Assembly: GCA_037043455.1 (NCBI GenBank)
Contig: JAWPHD010000132.1
Coordinates: 248,001 to 312,000 of the forward strand
Direction: 5' to 3'
Source of the DNA: Cyrtodaria siliqua
Taxonomy: Eukaryota; Mollusca; Bivalvia; Adapedonta; Hiatellidae
Length of the DNA: 64,000 nt
The notes under the pieces were generated by a model that worked only from the letters and a program-made list of their open reading frames with translations, was not told where the DNA came from and searched no databases. Shown piece by piece: positions 25,501-40,500 of this stretch (position 1 is its first letter; every line of letters starts with the position of its first letter). A program made the position numbers and the translations under genes.

Positions 25501-28500
25501 ACTGCCTTCTACTCAGTATCATACGGCCTACTACTCAGTATCATACTGCCTACTACTCAGTATCATACTGCCTTCTACTCAGTATCATACTGCCTTCTAC
25601 TCAGTATCATACGGCCTACTTCTCAGTATCATACGGCCTACTACTCAGTATCATACTGCCTACTACTCAATACCATACTGTCTACTACTCAGTATCATAC
25701 TGTCTAATACTCAGTATCATTCTGCCTACTACTCAGTATCATACTGTCTAGTACTCAGTAAGATGCTGCCTACTACTCAATATCATACTGTCTAGTACTC
25801 AATATCATACTGTCTAGTACTCAGTATCATGCTTCCTACTACTCAATATCATGCTGCCTAGTATTCAATATCATACTGCCTACTACTCAGTATCATGCTG
25901 CCTACTACTCAGTATCATGCTTCCTACTACTCAATATCATGCTGCCTAGTATTCAATATCATACTGCCTACTATTCAATATCATACTGCCTACTACTCAG
26001 TATCATGCTACCTACTACACAATATAATACTGTCTAGTACTCAATATCATACTGCCTAGCACTCAATATCATACTACCTACTAATAATCAATATCATACT
26101 GCCTACTACTCAGTATCATGCTACCTACTACACACTATCATACTGTCTAGTACTCAATATCATACTGCCTAGCACTCAATATCATACTGCCTAGCACTCA
26201 ATATCATACTACCTACTAATAATCAATATCATACTGCCTACTACTCAGTATCATGCTACCTACTACACACTATCATACTGTCTAGTACTCAATATCATAC
26301 TGCCTAGCACTCAATATCATACTGCCTAGCACTCAATATCATACTACCTACTAATAATCAATATCATACTGCCTACTACACAATATCATACTGCCTACTT
26401 CTCAATATCATACTGCCTCAGTATATTACTGCCTATTACTAAATATATTACTGCCTACTACACAATATCATACTGTCTACTACACAATATCATACTGCCT
26501 AGCACTCAATATCATACTACCTACTAATAATCAATATCATATTGCCTACTACACAATATCATACTGCCTACTTCTCAATATCATACTGCCTCAGTATATT
26601 ACTGCCTATTACTAAATATATTACTGCCTACTACACAATATCATACTGTTTATTACTCAATATCATACTGTCTATTACTCAATATCATACTGTCTATTAT
26701 TCAATATCATACTGTCTATTACTCAATATCATACTGTATTTTACTCAATATCATACTGTCTATTACTCAATATCATACTCAATATCATACTGTCTATTAC
26801 TCAATATCATACTGTCTATTACTCAATATCATACTGTATTTTACTCAATATCATACTGTCTATTACTCAATATCATACTCAATATCATACTGTCTATTAC
26901 TCAATATCATACTCAATAACATACTGTCTATTACTCAATATCATACTCAATATAATACTGTCTAACTCAATATCATACTGTCTAGTACTCAATATCATAC
27001 TGTCTAGTACTCAATATCATACTGTCTAGTACTCAATATACCAATGCAGTAATCATATACTAGATCATATATGTTGTGTCGTAATATAATACACGATAAT
27101 TCCCTGTAAACGATGTCCTATTTCGATTCTAACGTCATTTCTCATGTATTACTGCGCATGACATATTATTATATTTTATATAAACGACATTCGGATTCCC
27201 CTCATTTACATTGCAATTATTGGAATTACAATAATCTGTAAGATTACAAATCTAGATGTCATGCAGGGTTAATTCATAGTCACCAGTATAGTTAGTGTAG
27301 GTCTTGTTTCTTCGCAGAGTACTAACTGGTTGAACAATAACACTTAGTTTAACTGCTTTCTAATTTAATTTATCACATAACTTACGGTGTGGGAGTGGAA
27401 TAACACCATTGTATATTTTCGATATACCACTAGTTATATAAGTATGCAAATAAGCCTAGTATGCGATGTCAAAAAAAATCGATAGTGACTATGATCCAAT
27501 TACCACGGTTTATGTCGGTTTAGCGTGTTAAAGCGACAGGCAAAATGCAATAAAAGTCGATATGTGAGTTATGGGATAAATATAATCTAACATTCGTTCT
27601 CATTCATTATTGAATTTATCAAACTCGCTAGCAAAAATGATATAATGCTCGGCAAAAGCCTCGCATTATATCATTTTGCCAACTCGTTTAACAAATTCAA
27701 CAATGAATGAGTACTCATGTAAGTTCCTCTATTTATATAAATTGCATTCTTAAATCTCAACCCGATGTTTCTAACATTCCGGACTGTACCGTATACAAAG
27801 GGTTGCTCGGTTCTTATTCCCATAGGTCAGATTTTGAGGGAACAGCGCTTTAATTAAACAATGTTTGATGTTTTTAAGCACATTTTACTGAGTAATAAAT
27901 AATTCTTTAAACATTTTCAAATTTTGCACAGCAATCCTCTTTTATGGGGCTATGAAAACCTTAAAATCAAAAGCTGCTACCTACACAATCGGTGTTGTGT
28001 TTTTCTGTGATTTTTTTTGAAAGCAACGTATCTTGGACACATTGAGGCAATGTTTGAAGATTGTATGTGTTTTTACCAACTATGCGTGGTTTAAGAAAAA
28101 GGGGGATAACTCCCTTGTGTACTGAACTTTTCAAAAAAAAAAAAATTGTTTGGATTATTGGTGGTGGCCGATTTATTCTATATGCATCATTTATTATTTC
28201 TTGTTTTGCTGTCTATATAATAAGAGAAAGAAAAAGGGGTACTTTTTATTTTTGCTCAGTACATATTTATAAGAACCTGTGCATACATGCGATTTTATTA
28301 TAAAGGACCCCACGGAAATCTTGTTTTATCACTGAAGAATTAAAATTAGCATATCTCTTGATCCATTAATCCATTATCATTTTGACTTTAACCCTGCCTG
28401 GTTTCTTCGTTATTCTATCATAGATTTAAAATATACATCATCATATATCATACTAGTTAGTATTAGTAATATGTATTACATAACAATTGGCGGTTACCTA

Positions 28501-31500
28501 TTCTTATAATTAATATTAATGATTGAAAACATGCCAGATGTGTTGAAAAACTAAGGGACGCCTCGAGTTTTAGAAATATCAAGATTGCCGTATCATTGCG
28601 TATGTCCCTTTACAAAATATACGCTCACGTTTTGACTAGTATTAATAAAATCTCCGAAAGAGCAAATCTTCTTAACCTGCCTGTAATTAATGGGTGTAGA
28701 ATAGCATTGTTTTAGATATTTAGATAGTATCAAAGGTGTTTTAAATCTTAGACTGATTAAATAGTAGTTGTACAATTAGTGTAAATATGGGATGTAATAA
28801 ATTGTAGTTACATGTCGATATGGAGATTTAGTTACCTAAGTAGTGAAGTGTTATAATTGATATTTTGTTGACTTATCTCATTTTTAATGTTCAACTACTT
28901 TCTAATTAAAAAAATAACAAAATGACGTCATCGCTGACATATGAAGCCATGAGAAGGTAAGATACGGGTATTTAGGATGAAAAGGTAAGATACGAGTATT
29001 TAGGACTTAAACAAGTTCCCAGTTCGATAAGATTTATGAAACGAGTAAGTAATTTTAACGAGCCTTTTGGCGAGGTCAAATTAAAATAAAATCTTAACGA
29101 GTTTCATAAATTGTATATGGAATGGGAACGATTTAAATATCGTTTTTAACATATTACATTACTGTGAAATGTTCAAAAATATTTAAGATGGACATAAAAC
29201 TTCCACGACATCAGACTAACTGGAGCCAAAACGTAATGTGACGTTGAAAACATCGTTGTGTGTTTTGCTGATTATGATAATATTGTTTTATTTTTAAAAT
29301 ATTAAGTTTATAAATTCAAAATGACAATAATGTTGTTGTTTTTTTCATTTTTTTTTTTGGTAATTAAACATATATTTCCACCTGATTACCAAAAGTTAAG
29401 AAAAAATGCTAATATTGTTTGTTTTATATACCAATAATGCTTTTTTTCATTATTGTTTTTGGTAACTAAACATATTTTTTTCCCACCGTTACTGTGCATT
29501 CCGCTTGCTCTCTGCAGCTGGTTCTGGTATTGCTGCTGCCACCCCACTCCCCACCCCACCCCCCCCCCCCCCACCCCCAAAAAAACCCCCAACAACCCCA
29601 AATAGATTATGGTATCATCTCGTTGGTTGCTTAATCACCTCCCTAGATGGGCTACGCCTATCTCGATATGTAAATCAACCAAGTCGATGAGACATTCTCT
29701 GTCTATTAGATATAACATTGCAGAATTTAGTTATTCAGCTATTTTATCTCGTCTATTACTATTCATAGTCGACCCGTCCGTAAATAAAAGACGTTGGCAT
29801 CTACTAAATACGCACGAGTCGGAAAGAACGTCAGTCGTTCCCGCCAATCTAGCGAAGATGACGTCATTTCAGAAAACAACATGAATCGGGAAAGAACAAC
29901 AACAACAACAACAAGAGCTTACAAACATTAAGATACATATTACTGAGTTTGAGGGCTTCTTCAACTCTCACTGAGGAAAGGGAACGCTCTCACTGAGGAA
30001 AGGGAACGTTCTCGGATTGCCTTCTGTAAAACAGTGAACAAAAGAACTCTAAACGAGTAAATGGCATTAGCGTCGATGTATAAGAAAACACACCCAAGGT
30101 GAAGTGGATGTTTTATAAAACAAGCCGATCATAATTAACAACTTCAAGTCGATATAATATCGCCGATTAATCAAATTTGTTTTATTTCTTCAGAATGACA
30201 TTTTGGTCACGATATGATCCAGTCTCACAGCCAAGAGGTAGTACAGATCATTGGACAAAAATGAAACAAAGAGTAAGTAATTCATTTCCGCATATACAAT
30301 AAACAGTATAATTTACAATTTATAAAAACATAATCGAACTAAAATATACAAGTTCTATTTATAAAATGTATGTGTTAGATATTGTATGTTTCTTCAACAC
30401 AATTATCAGAGTGATCGAGAAATTTAACAGCATAAAATATGTATTCTACCAAAGTGTCCCTTATCATTTATCTTGAAACTGCTGGAAACGTGTCCCTTAC
30501 CATTTATCTTGAAACTGCTGGTGTCTTTATGGCCTTAACTCTTGGACCGTCTGCCAATATCGACCGTTCTTGGTCAGCTTTTCTCGCGCGTTGCAGCCGG
30601 TTCCCTTGCCTGAATTCGCTCACCTCATACGCTGGTAACACCAACAAGAGCCGCAACTACCCGCAATAGTGATATTTCACTAAACTACTCATACAACGTA
30701 TCAGACCATCTCTTGTTTCGTTTAACAAACTGGAAATATCATCAACGCAAACAAAGTAAGAGTTTAACGTAAAGGTACGCGACTTTTTGTTAAGCAAACA
30801 TATTATACTGAGCCAAACAGCTAACGCACAAGTAGACAATACCTTTAATGTATGAACTTATTATATGCCGACTGGAGACCGTTGGTGATTTGAATGTTTT
30901 TTTTTACATTTACCGTCGTTATTGACAAGATATTTGTCTCGTTCAGAATGAAATTTGTTTTGATTTATTGATTGTCATTATTGAGATATTAAAGATATTG
31001 TCTACTGGTGCGTTAGCTGTTTGGTTCAGTGTATATATCACAAGACCTATTGTTTGGGGCGCATGTTCAGTCAAAAGTTTCAATACTAAAAAAACGTATA
31101 TATCACTGGTACGGAAATGCTTGGTGGTACCTTAGTTTTGAAAATCGGTTGGGAAATAGATATATTTACACCCAAAGTATTGTATTGACAGGGCTTTTCA
31201 CATGTTAACGGATTGATGGTGGGACAGCATGTCCGGATACATTAGGACGTCTAAAAAAGCTTGAACTATTGATAACCGTTCGCGCTGGGTGATACTATAC
31301 CTGACACCGGGTTAGAAACAGAGCACTGCATATAATTTTATGTAAAACTAGAAGACAATTGAAATATCGCTGTCGAAAATATTCCCACAGACATGGGTTT
31401 GAACCGAAGAAGCATTTACTTCTCTGACCTGAAATCGTATTACGTTGCAGTTAGGTACCTACCAGACGAACGATGTGAACGATTTACTTCTACATACGAA

Positions 31501-34500
31501 GCTGTCTAAACAAATTCAACGAAACCTGTACACCAATTCATAATATTACGATATTTTTATTTAGGCAATCCACTGTTAATACATACTCAGTAGTGGTTTT
31601 CAGACGAATAATTTTACATCGACTGTATACTAGTATTCAGTAAATGGACGAAATTTGTTATAACTGTTGTATTTTCAGACAAGACATTTCACATACTCTG
31701 TGCCTTTTTTTCAGGCAGTTAACCACAGATCCTTAGATAATTCACTCAGTATAGGCGCTCCCATCACATTAGGTAAGTAGATCTCAGTATAGGCGCTCCC
31801 ATCACATTAGGTAAGTGGATATCAGTATAGGCGCTCCCATCACATTATATAAGTGGAACTCAGTTTAGGCGCTCCCATCACATTAGGTAAATGGAACTCA
31901 GTATAGGAGCTTCCATCACATTAGGTAAGTGGATCTCAGTATAGGCCCCCCATCACATTAGATAAGTGGAACTCAGTATAGGCGCCCCATCACATTATAT
32001 AAGTGGAACTCAGTTTAGGCGCTCCCATCACATTAGGTAAATGGAACTCAGTATAGGAGCTTCCATCACATTAGGTAAGTGGATCTCAGTATAGGCCCCC
32101 CATCACATTAGGCAAGTGGATCTCAGTATAGGCACCCCATCACATTAGGTAAATGGAACTCAGTATAAGCGCTTCCATCACATTAGGTAAGTGGATCTCA
32201 GTATAGGCCCCCCATCACATTAGATAAGTGGAACTCAGTATAGGCGCCACATCACATTAGATAATTGGAACTCAGTATAGGCGCACCCATCACATCAGGT
32301 AAGTGGATATCAGTATAGGAGCTCCCATCACATTAGGCAAGTGGATCTCAGTATAGGCGCCCCCATCACATTAGGTAAGTGGAACTCAGTATAGGCGCTC
32401 CCATCACATTAGGTAAGTGGATCTCAGTATAGACGCCCCCGTCACATTAGGTAAGTGGAACTCAGTATAGACGCTCCCATCACATCAGGTAAGTGGATTT
32501 CAGTATAGGCGCTCCCATCACATTAGGCAAGTTGATCTCAGTATAGGCGCCCCCCATCACATTAGGTAAGTGGAACTCAGTATAGGCGCTCCCATCACAT
32601 TAGGTAAGTGGGTCTCAGTATAGGCGCCCCATCACATTCGGTTAGTGGAACTCAGTATAGGCGCTCCCAAGACATTAGCCTTAGGTAAGTGGTACTCGGT
32701 ATATATGATGATGCGGATGACCCTACCGTCTACGATATACATTGAGACAAAACTCAAAAGTGCCAGCAGTACCTTGATACTTTATCAATCGGAAATTGTT
32801 TTATTTTAAAAATAAATAAAGATCGCAAATAATGTATCTCCGCAATATGTAATGTACATGTATCATATGCGATGATATAATAAACACAACAGAACAATTA
32901 GATAAATGACTAATAGCAATTTTGCAATACTTATTGGATCAAAAGAAGCCTATCATTTTTCGGAATTAATTATGTAATATTGCCCCACAGATTGTAACAT
33001 CGAGGTTTGTTTGTAGACATATCAATATTCGTTGCAAAGTTGCTGATTTACATGCTTAAAGCACTCCTGTGTCATTCAACAGGCGATCTTACTTGAGTGC
33101 TTATGTAATATTGAATTTATAAAACGAGTTTGGTTAAATTTATATGATGCTCGACTCCGAGCATCATCTCTATTTTATCTCAAGCCAACTACTAACTTAA
33201 ACAAATCTATAAATTTATCAATGTCCCCTTTTGTGGAATCCCATTGGAAGTGAAGTAACAAAAGAAAAAAAATAGAACTGAAATAATCCTGCATATTTTT
33301 TACATGTAACTTGCAGTTTAATATGTTTACACTTTTATCTAGACAGTGTTATACTTGAATAATATATACTAACTTGATAAAAGTGTATATTGATCCATAC
33401 TCAGCTTATGTCATACTCAAGGTCATATGTGTATTGACTAATTCCCATATTTATCAAGTATGTATTTATAATCCAAGGGCAACACTGCCTAGATAAATCG
33501 GTAAACATTATTAGTATACTCAAGGTATCATGCAAAGATATTCAAGTTCTATTTTTAATTTTTTTCAAATGTAGTCACAAAACCTTAATTCCATTAAGCA
33601 GTGGGAAAGCTTATATTAGCAAGATTTTATAAACGGATATTTCTCCAATAAAGCACGTTTAAAAAACATTGTTTACTGAATAAAATGCGATAACCTGTTT
33701 AATATTGCCTATTTAATGTTTTATTTAACAATATGCAAACTTTTTAAGCCGAAATTAAGCTTTTATTTCATACCCCAGCCAACCCCGTTTTCGCTTCTTG
33801 GAGAAGGGTTTAGATGGGGTATGAAAGTTAATACTCGAACCACGTAATGGGGGACATAATTCTTAAACTGAGGAGCTTTATCAATTTATATCTGTATTTG
33901 CACCTGTATGGTGATGTTTCTCATGCTTTCTTCAGTTGTAATCAGAGTGTTTTACTTTGTGGAAATGTGCACTTTTAAGCACTTTTAAGCAGAATTTTGT
34001 TTTCTTGATATTGCGATATTGTAAATATTGATGCATATCTTTGTCTGAGCATTTTTGCAGTAGTGTGCTGTGCCTGTGTGTTTGTGTGGTAACTGGGTTT
34101 TCTCGCTTGTTTGGACTTCGTGTGATGTGGTGATGTGACTGCTTCCGGTGGCTGGTATACACGAAAATCGGCATAACGACTTGAGAAAAGCACGTGGCTC
34201 CTGTACCGTTCCAGATCACCGAGTCACACGAGTTCCATTCGGGCGGGTTAAACAGTTTCCGGACATGTTGTTTGCCGATTTCGTTGCAGACGCCCTTCAG
34301 GGCTGCATACCCGGCAGCTATATGTACTCGCGCCCACGAAACAGTGTTAGCAGGTGCTCTACACGGAACACGTTTAATGACCGGGCGAGAGACGGGTTCA
34401 GGTACTGGCTTATAGAGAGACCAAAACCAACGAGCTGTAAGTATAGAAGGGACTGGTTACTAATTGTTACACAACTCACCCCCACCTTGTTAAAAGCACG

Positions 34501-37500
34501 TGTCATATTCCTGCACTGTAGCTTATGTTATCACCACCCTCAAATTATCCCGCTTTCGATGATAATTGTTTTACGCACCATAATCACTATTTTAGAAACG
34601 AATCCATTTGTTTCATACTAACATTTTATCATTTAGATACAAAACGTTTTCCACTGAATTATTTATAGAAGATCACTAAAAATATCGATTTTCGTTATGT
34701 TATATTCATATATACATGATCATCTCTGTCTTTCTAAGCCTACACATGTGTTGCGTGTAATCCTATGTAGTGTATTACGCTGCTGCCCGTTACGGCACAT
34801 TAGAGTGTGGACAATGCTTACGTGTGGGTTATGGTGCACTTGGTTGTATCTATATACGGGCCTCGGTTATAAATAATAATCACCAGTTAAACTGACGAGG
34901 TAGAAAATAAACAGTATTTTATTCATGAACAGTTCGGGCTGGGATTCATCTCACGACCAACGGATCGTTACATTCTATCGTAAATGTTTTACTTAATTTG
35001 CTCATATACATAGTTTGTTTCCAGATCCCAGAACAATCTCTGTAGCATACGGCAAGACGTTTATTTTAATAAATTTGATTTTGACATTTTCAGTTTCTAA
35101 GTACAATCTCGGAGATAATCGTGTAATGCCCCGTGCACGTGTGTTTGTTCCCAAATAGGTAGAGGATTATGTTTTGAACAGAGCAATTGGTTACGGGTGC
35201 TTGTAGCTTGCTTAGTTTGGCAAACGATCTAGTTGAGTCAGTTTTTCTGCTTTTTGTTTGTTTCGCCATTTTGTACCTATATATATATATATATATAGCT
35301 ATAATTGTATGTATGTGTGCATATATATGTTAATTGTGCCTCCAGACGAGTAAGTTATGATGTAGAGATACAGTTTATCAGCGTGTGTTGCAGCTATCCA
35401 TTTTAGGAAGTGAATACATACGTTTGATTACTGTGTCTTTCTTCATAGCTAGGCGCATTGCCGTAGTTCGCCCGAAGGTGGTCTGTCCTTGGTTGTTCGC
35501 AAATACCTCTCCCTGTATATCTATATATAAATATATATATTACTTTTATAAAATTGCTCTACACTATACAACTCTTACGAACTAGTACCTCGCTCCGAGA
35601 ATCAGGCAACACAGGATGACACTAATATCAAAGTTAATATAACTTACTATGTTTCCTGTTAGAATCTATTTTAGCAATCACATTTGTTATTCCTATAAAA
35701 TACCATTTAAATTAGCCAGTCCCAATGATTTCGTGTAAGATGTTGTTTTTTTCATGTTTCACTCCTGGGGAATATGTATATTGCGAGAACAGGTTAGTTC
35801 ATAGTACGACAGGTTAGATCATGGCATTTTTTTTGACGGTGTTCAGTTTGTGTGGCTGATTATGAAACTCCGACAAGTTAAAACACAAACATTATACTTG
35901 GAATCATTAAAGTAATCATTCTTATCTTTTCAGTTTCGTAAATTGTGTTATTTGTATCTAGTTCTTCCATTCCATTGTCATAATTTGTATAAATTATGTA
36001 TACAATAACCAAAGTATCACATTTGTGAAAAACAATTACTAAAGTTGTATGGGTAATGTGAAAGTCATATCAATATACTTGTGCCAACACATTTTCAACT
36101 ACTTAAACTAAAGCACTATCTGCAATTTCGTTACTGTACGCTACGAGGTAGATGGGATCACCGTACTAAAAGTTAGCGTCTACAACGAAAGATAGCGCTT
36201 ATATGATACGAATATAGGCGCTTGCATGTATGCTAGCGATCAGATTCAAATGCACTATGGTGTGCTCGCTGCGTACATATTCCCCAGGAGTGATATTTAG
36301 TCTGTTCAGATGAGCGAGTTTAGTCATTAGATGTCTGCTTTTGAGTCATTTTTGAGTTGAGTCATGTTTCATCTATGGTAAGCAGATGATGAAACGTCGG
36401 TATTGCTTTCCTGATATATTCGTGCTAATAATATACTGTCTTTAATTTAAAGGATGTAAGAGGAAGAGTTGTCTTTCTTTCGATTTCTTTTTCATTACAG
36501 TGATGCATACTTACTTATGTATTTATGTGTTTTAATAACTATGGTATACAAAGTTGCAAAAATTCGCAACTAAGTAGCATCAGCCAAATTAGCGTTTGGG
36601 GAAATGATTTAATTGTGAGAAACTTCTAGCACGTGCTATTTCTCTTATTTATTTTATACACGGATATGTATTCATGGTTTTGTGTGTATGCGCTTTATGA
36701 ATACACAGTAGCAATGTAGAACCATTAGCAATGCAGAGCCATTAGTAATGAAGAACCAAAGAGCAATGTAGAACCATTAACAATGCAGAACCATTAGCAA
36801 TGTAGAACCATTAGCAATGCAGAACCATTAGCAACGTAGAACCATTAGTAATGCAGAACCATTAGCAATGCAGAACCATTAGCAATGTAGAACCATTAGT
36901 AATGCAGAACCATTAGCAATGCAGAACCATTAGCAAAGCAGAATAATTAGCAAGGAAGAACCATTAGCAATGCAGAACCATTAGCAATGCAGAAGCATTA
37001 GCAAGGAAGAACCATTAGTAATGTAGAGCCATTAGCAATGCAGATCTATTTTACTTATTTACTATTCAAATGTGATTGATTATCACGTGTGTAGGAGCAC
37101 AAAGGCTCAAAGTATTATAATAATCCATCATGAGTATCCATGTGAGATAGAGAAATCTCACCCGAGGGGTTAGAACTGCAACCAGGGACGAGGCTCTGCC
37201 GAGTGCCTGGTTGCAATTCTACGGTGTCCAGTTAGGGTCAGATACAATATCGACACCCGACAATGCGACATCACAACATTGCGATACGACAATGCGACAT
37301 TGCGATATGTCAACTCGACATTGTGATACGACAACGCTACATTGCGATACAACATCATGACATAATTGTCGCGATGTCGTATCGCAATGTCGCGATGATA
37401 TTGAAAGAATGTCGCGTTGTCGTGGGCGACAATGCAACGCCCAACAATGCGACTACAAGACATTGTGATACGACATCGCGACAATTATGTCATGATGTCG

Positions 37501-40500
37501 TATCGCAATGTTGCTTTGTCGTATCGCAATGTCGAGTTGTCGTATCGCAATGCGATGTCGTATCACAATGTCGCATTGTCGTATCACAATGTCGCAATGT
37601 TGCATTGTCGGATGTCACATTGTCGCCCACGACAATGCGACATTGTATCTGGCCTCAACCGGACACTGTACAATTCTGATCCCGAGAGTGAGACTTCCCT
37701 ATCTCACATGGATCGCTCATGATGGATTTTTTTCCCCCATTATGTGTTTATTACCGGCATAAAATCAATGACTTTGTTGATTTAACGTCAGAATACGGCG
37801 ACGTCGACGTAACGTCATGACGTCGTAATTCACATGTCATGTAAGATAAAGAGTTTTCTTGCATACCGGACAAGGAAATCCGTCATTTTACCGGGGCTAG
37901 ATATTTCCATCTCACCCTAGGGTCGAGAAAAAATTCACGCGCAACAATAATGACGTCAATAACGTGAACAGATGCATGACGTCATTGTGTTAAAAAACAT
38001 TAAAATGTTAGTTATTGGTGACGTCGATGCACACAATGTCATTGATATGCAAGAAAAAGAATCCACCATGAGTTTATCCATGTGAGATAGGTAAATCTCA
38101 CCCTCGGGATCAGAATTGCAACCAGGAACTCGGCAGAGCCTCGTCCCTGGTTACAATTCTGACCCTCGGGTGAGATTTCCCTATCTCACATGGATACTCA
38201 TGATGGATACTTATAATCTCACATGAGGAAAATGCCTATCTCACATGAGCAGAAATGGGAGAAAAAAATTCTACCAAAAAGGTAACCCCCTACCTACCCA
38301 AAAGGTAATCAGGTAACCCGCTTTTAAAATTTACCAGGTAAAATTATTGACAATTGTTGCCATTTTCCTCTGTACGTCTTTCCAATTATACGTTCATGCA
38401 AACATGCGTTTGTATGCTTGCGTGCCTGTATGTGCGTTCGTCCTTCCGTCCGTTTGTCCGTTCGTTAGTACGTACGTTTATCTGCATGTGTGGAATTTGT
38501 ATTTTTATAATGGAGCTCTTTAATTTTTCGCTTTTGATAAATTGTGTGAGTTTTTCATACCTGAACACTGCCACCTTATTGTTAACCCCAGTACTCAGTC
38601 TCGTCTATGACGATGGTTGTTATATACCTCCCTGTTAATACCAACCCTTAGTCTGTCTAGTCTATGACGATGGTTGTTATAGGCCTATACCTCCCTGTTA
38701 ATACCAACCCTTAGTCTATCTATGACGATGGTTGTTATATACCTCACTGTTAATACCAACACTTAGTTTAGTCTATGACGATGGTTGTTATATACCTCAC
38801 TGTTAATACCAACCCTAATACCAACCCTTAGTCTATCTATGACGATGGTTGTTATATACATCACTGTTAATACCAACTCTTAGTCTAGTCTATGACGATG
38901 GTTGTTATATACCTCACTGTTAATACCAACCCTTAGTCTAGTCTATGACGATGGTTGTTATATACCTCCCTGTTAACCCCAACCCTTAGTCTAGTCTATG
39001 ACGATGGTTGTTATATACCTCCCTGTTAATACCAACCCGTAGTCTAGTCTATGACGATGGTTGTTATATACCTCCCTGTTAATAATACCTCCCTGTTAAT
39101 ACCGACCCTTAGTCTAGTCTATGACGATGGTTGTTATGTACCTCCCTGTTAATACCGACCCTTAGTCTAGTCTATGACGATGGTTGTTATGTACCTCCCT
39201 GTTAATACCCTTAGTCTAGTCTATGACGATGGTTGTTATGTACCTCCCTGTTAATACCAACCCTTAGTCTCGTCTATGACGATGGTTGTTATATACCTCC
39301 CTGTTAATACCAACCCTTAGTTTCGTCTATGACGATGGTTGTTATATACATCCCTGTTAATACCAACCCTTAGTCTCGTTTATAACGATGGTTGTTATGT
39401 ACCTCCCTTTTACTACCCACCCTTAGTGTCGTCTATGACGATGGTTGTTATGTACCTCCCTGTTAATACCAACCCTTAGTCTCGTCTATGACGATGGTTG
39501 TTATGTATTTCCCTGTTAATACCAACCCTTAGTCTCGTCTATGACGATGGTTGTTATATACCTCCCTGTTAATACCAACCCTTAGTCTCGTCTATGACGA
39601 TGGTTGTTATGTACCTCCCTGTTAACCCCAATACTCAGTCTCGTCTATGACGATGGTTGTTATATACCTCCCTGTTAATACCAACCCTTAGTCTAGTCTA
39701 TGACGGTGATTGTTATGTACCTCCCTGTTAACCCCAATACTCAGTCTCCTTTATGACGATGGTTGTTATATACCTCCCTGTTAATACCAACCCTTAGTCT
39801 AGTCTATGATGAGAATTGTGATAAACCTCTTGGTCAACCACATACCCTATTCTTGTCTATGAATACGATTGAATATGTATCCTGGTCAATCCCTTTTCAT
39901 GCCTAGTCTATGCATACGATAGTTATAATTATACCTCTTGGTAAACTAAAACTATCGGTGTAGTCTTTTAATATTGGTTTAATATTGGCTTATGCCTCCT
40001 GGTCAACCCCATCCCCACCATATGTGGAGCGCTGTGATCTAGTGGTAGAGCATTGAACCCATGATTGAGTATATGCGCTGTGTCTCTGAGCAAGACACTT
40101 TATCTGCATTTGCTTCGTACTGGTTCTAACCAGGAAGACATCGAGCGTGATTAAAATAAGTTCATAGAGCTTTCGTTACAATCGTTATGTAAAATAAATA
40201 CGTTTAATCTAACCCCATCCCTTAGTCTAGTTTATGAATACGAGTGTTACATAGCTCCTGGTGAACCCAAACCCTTAGTCTGTGATTATTATATACCTCC
40301 TTATCAAGCCCAACCCTCAGTCTAGTACAGGGTTATACTTGTTATGTACTTACTGGCCAACACCGATCATAAGTCTAGCTTATAAATACGAGTGTCCTAT
40401 AACTCCTGGTAAATTCAAACACTCAGTCTAGTCGATGTTATTTATTGTTATAGATGATTACCGTCGTGTCAATCCTAAGTCTAGTTCAGGAACACGATTG

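Noticed and set aside
22680..27040. CRISPR-like regular repeats
   Set aside because: Units are contiguous without unique spacers, in a eukaryotic intron. It is a satellite.
29505..29690. Proline-rich protein ORF
   Set aside because: It is produced by a poly-C tract in intron 1, with no conserved motif.
31741..32705. CRISPR-like 38-bp repeat
   Set aside because: There is no spacer between units, and the units include a splice donor. It is a minisatellite.
37170..37762. Several 70-140-codon ORFs on both strands
   Set aside because: They are translations of palindromic 'gcgatacgacaatg' repeats within a foldback element.
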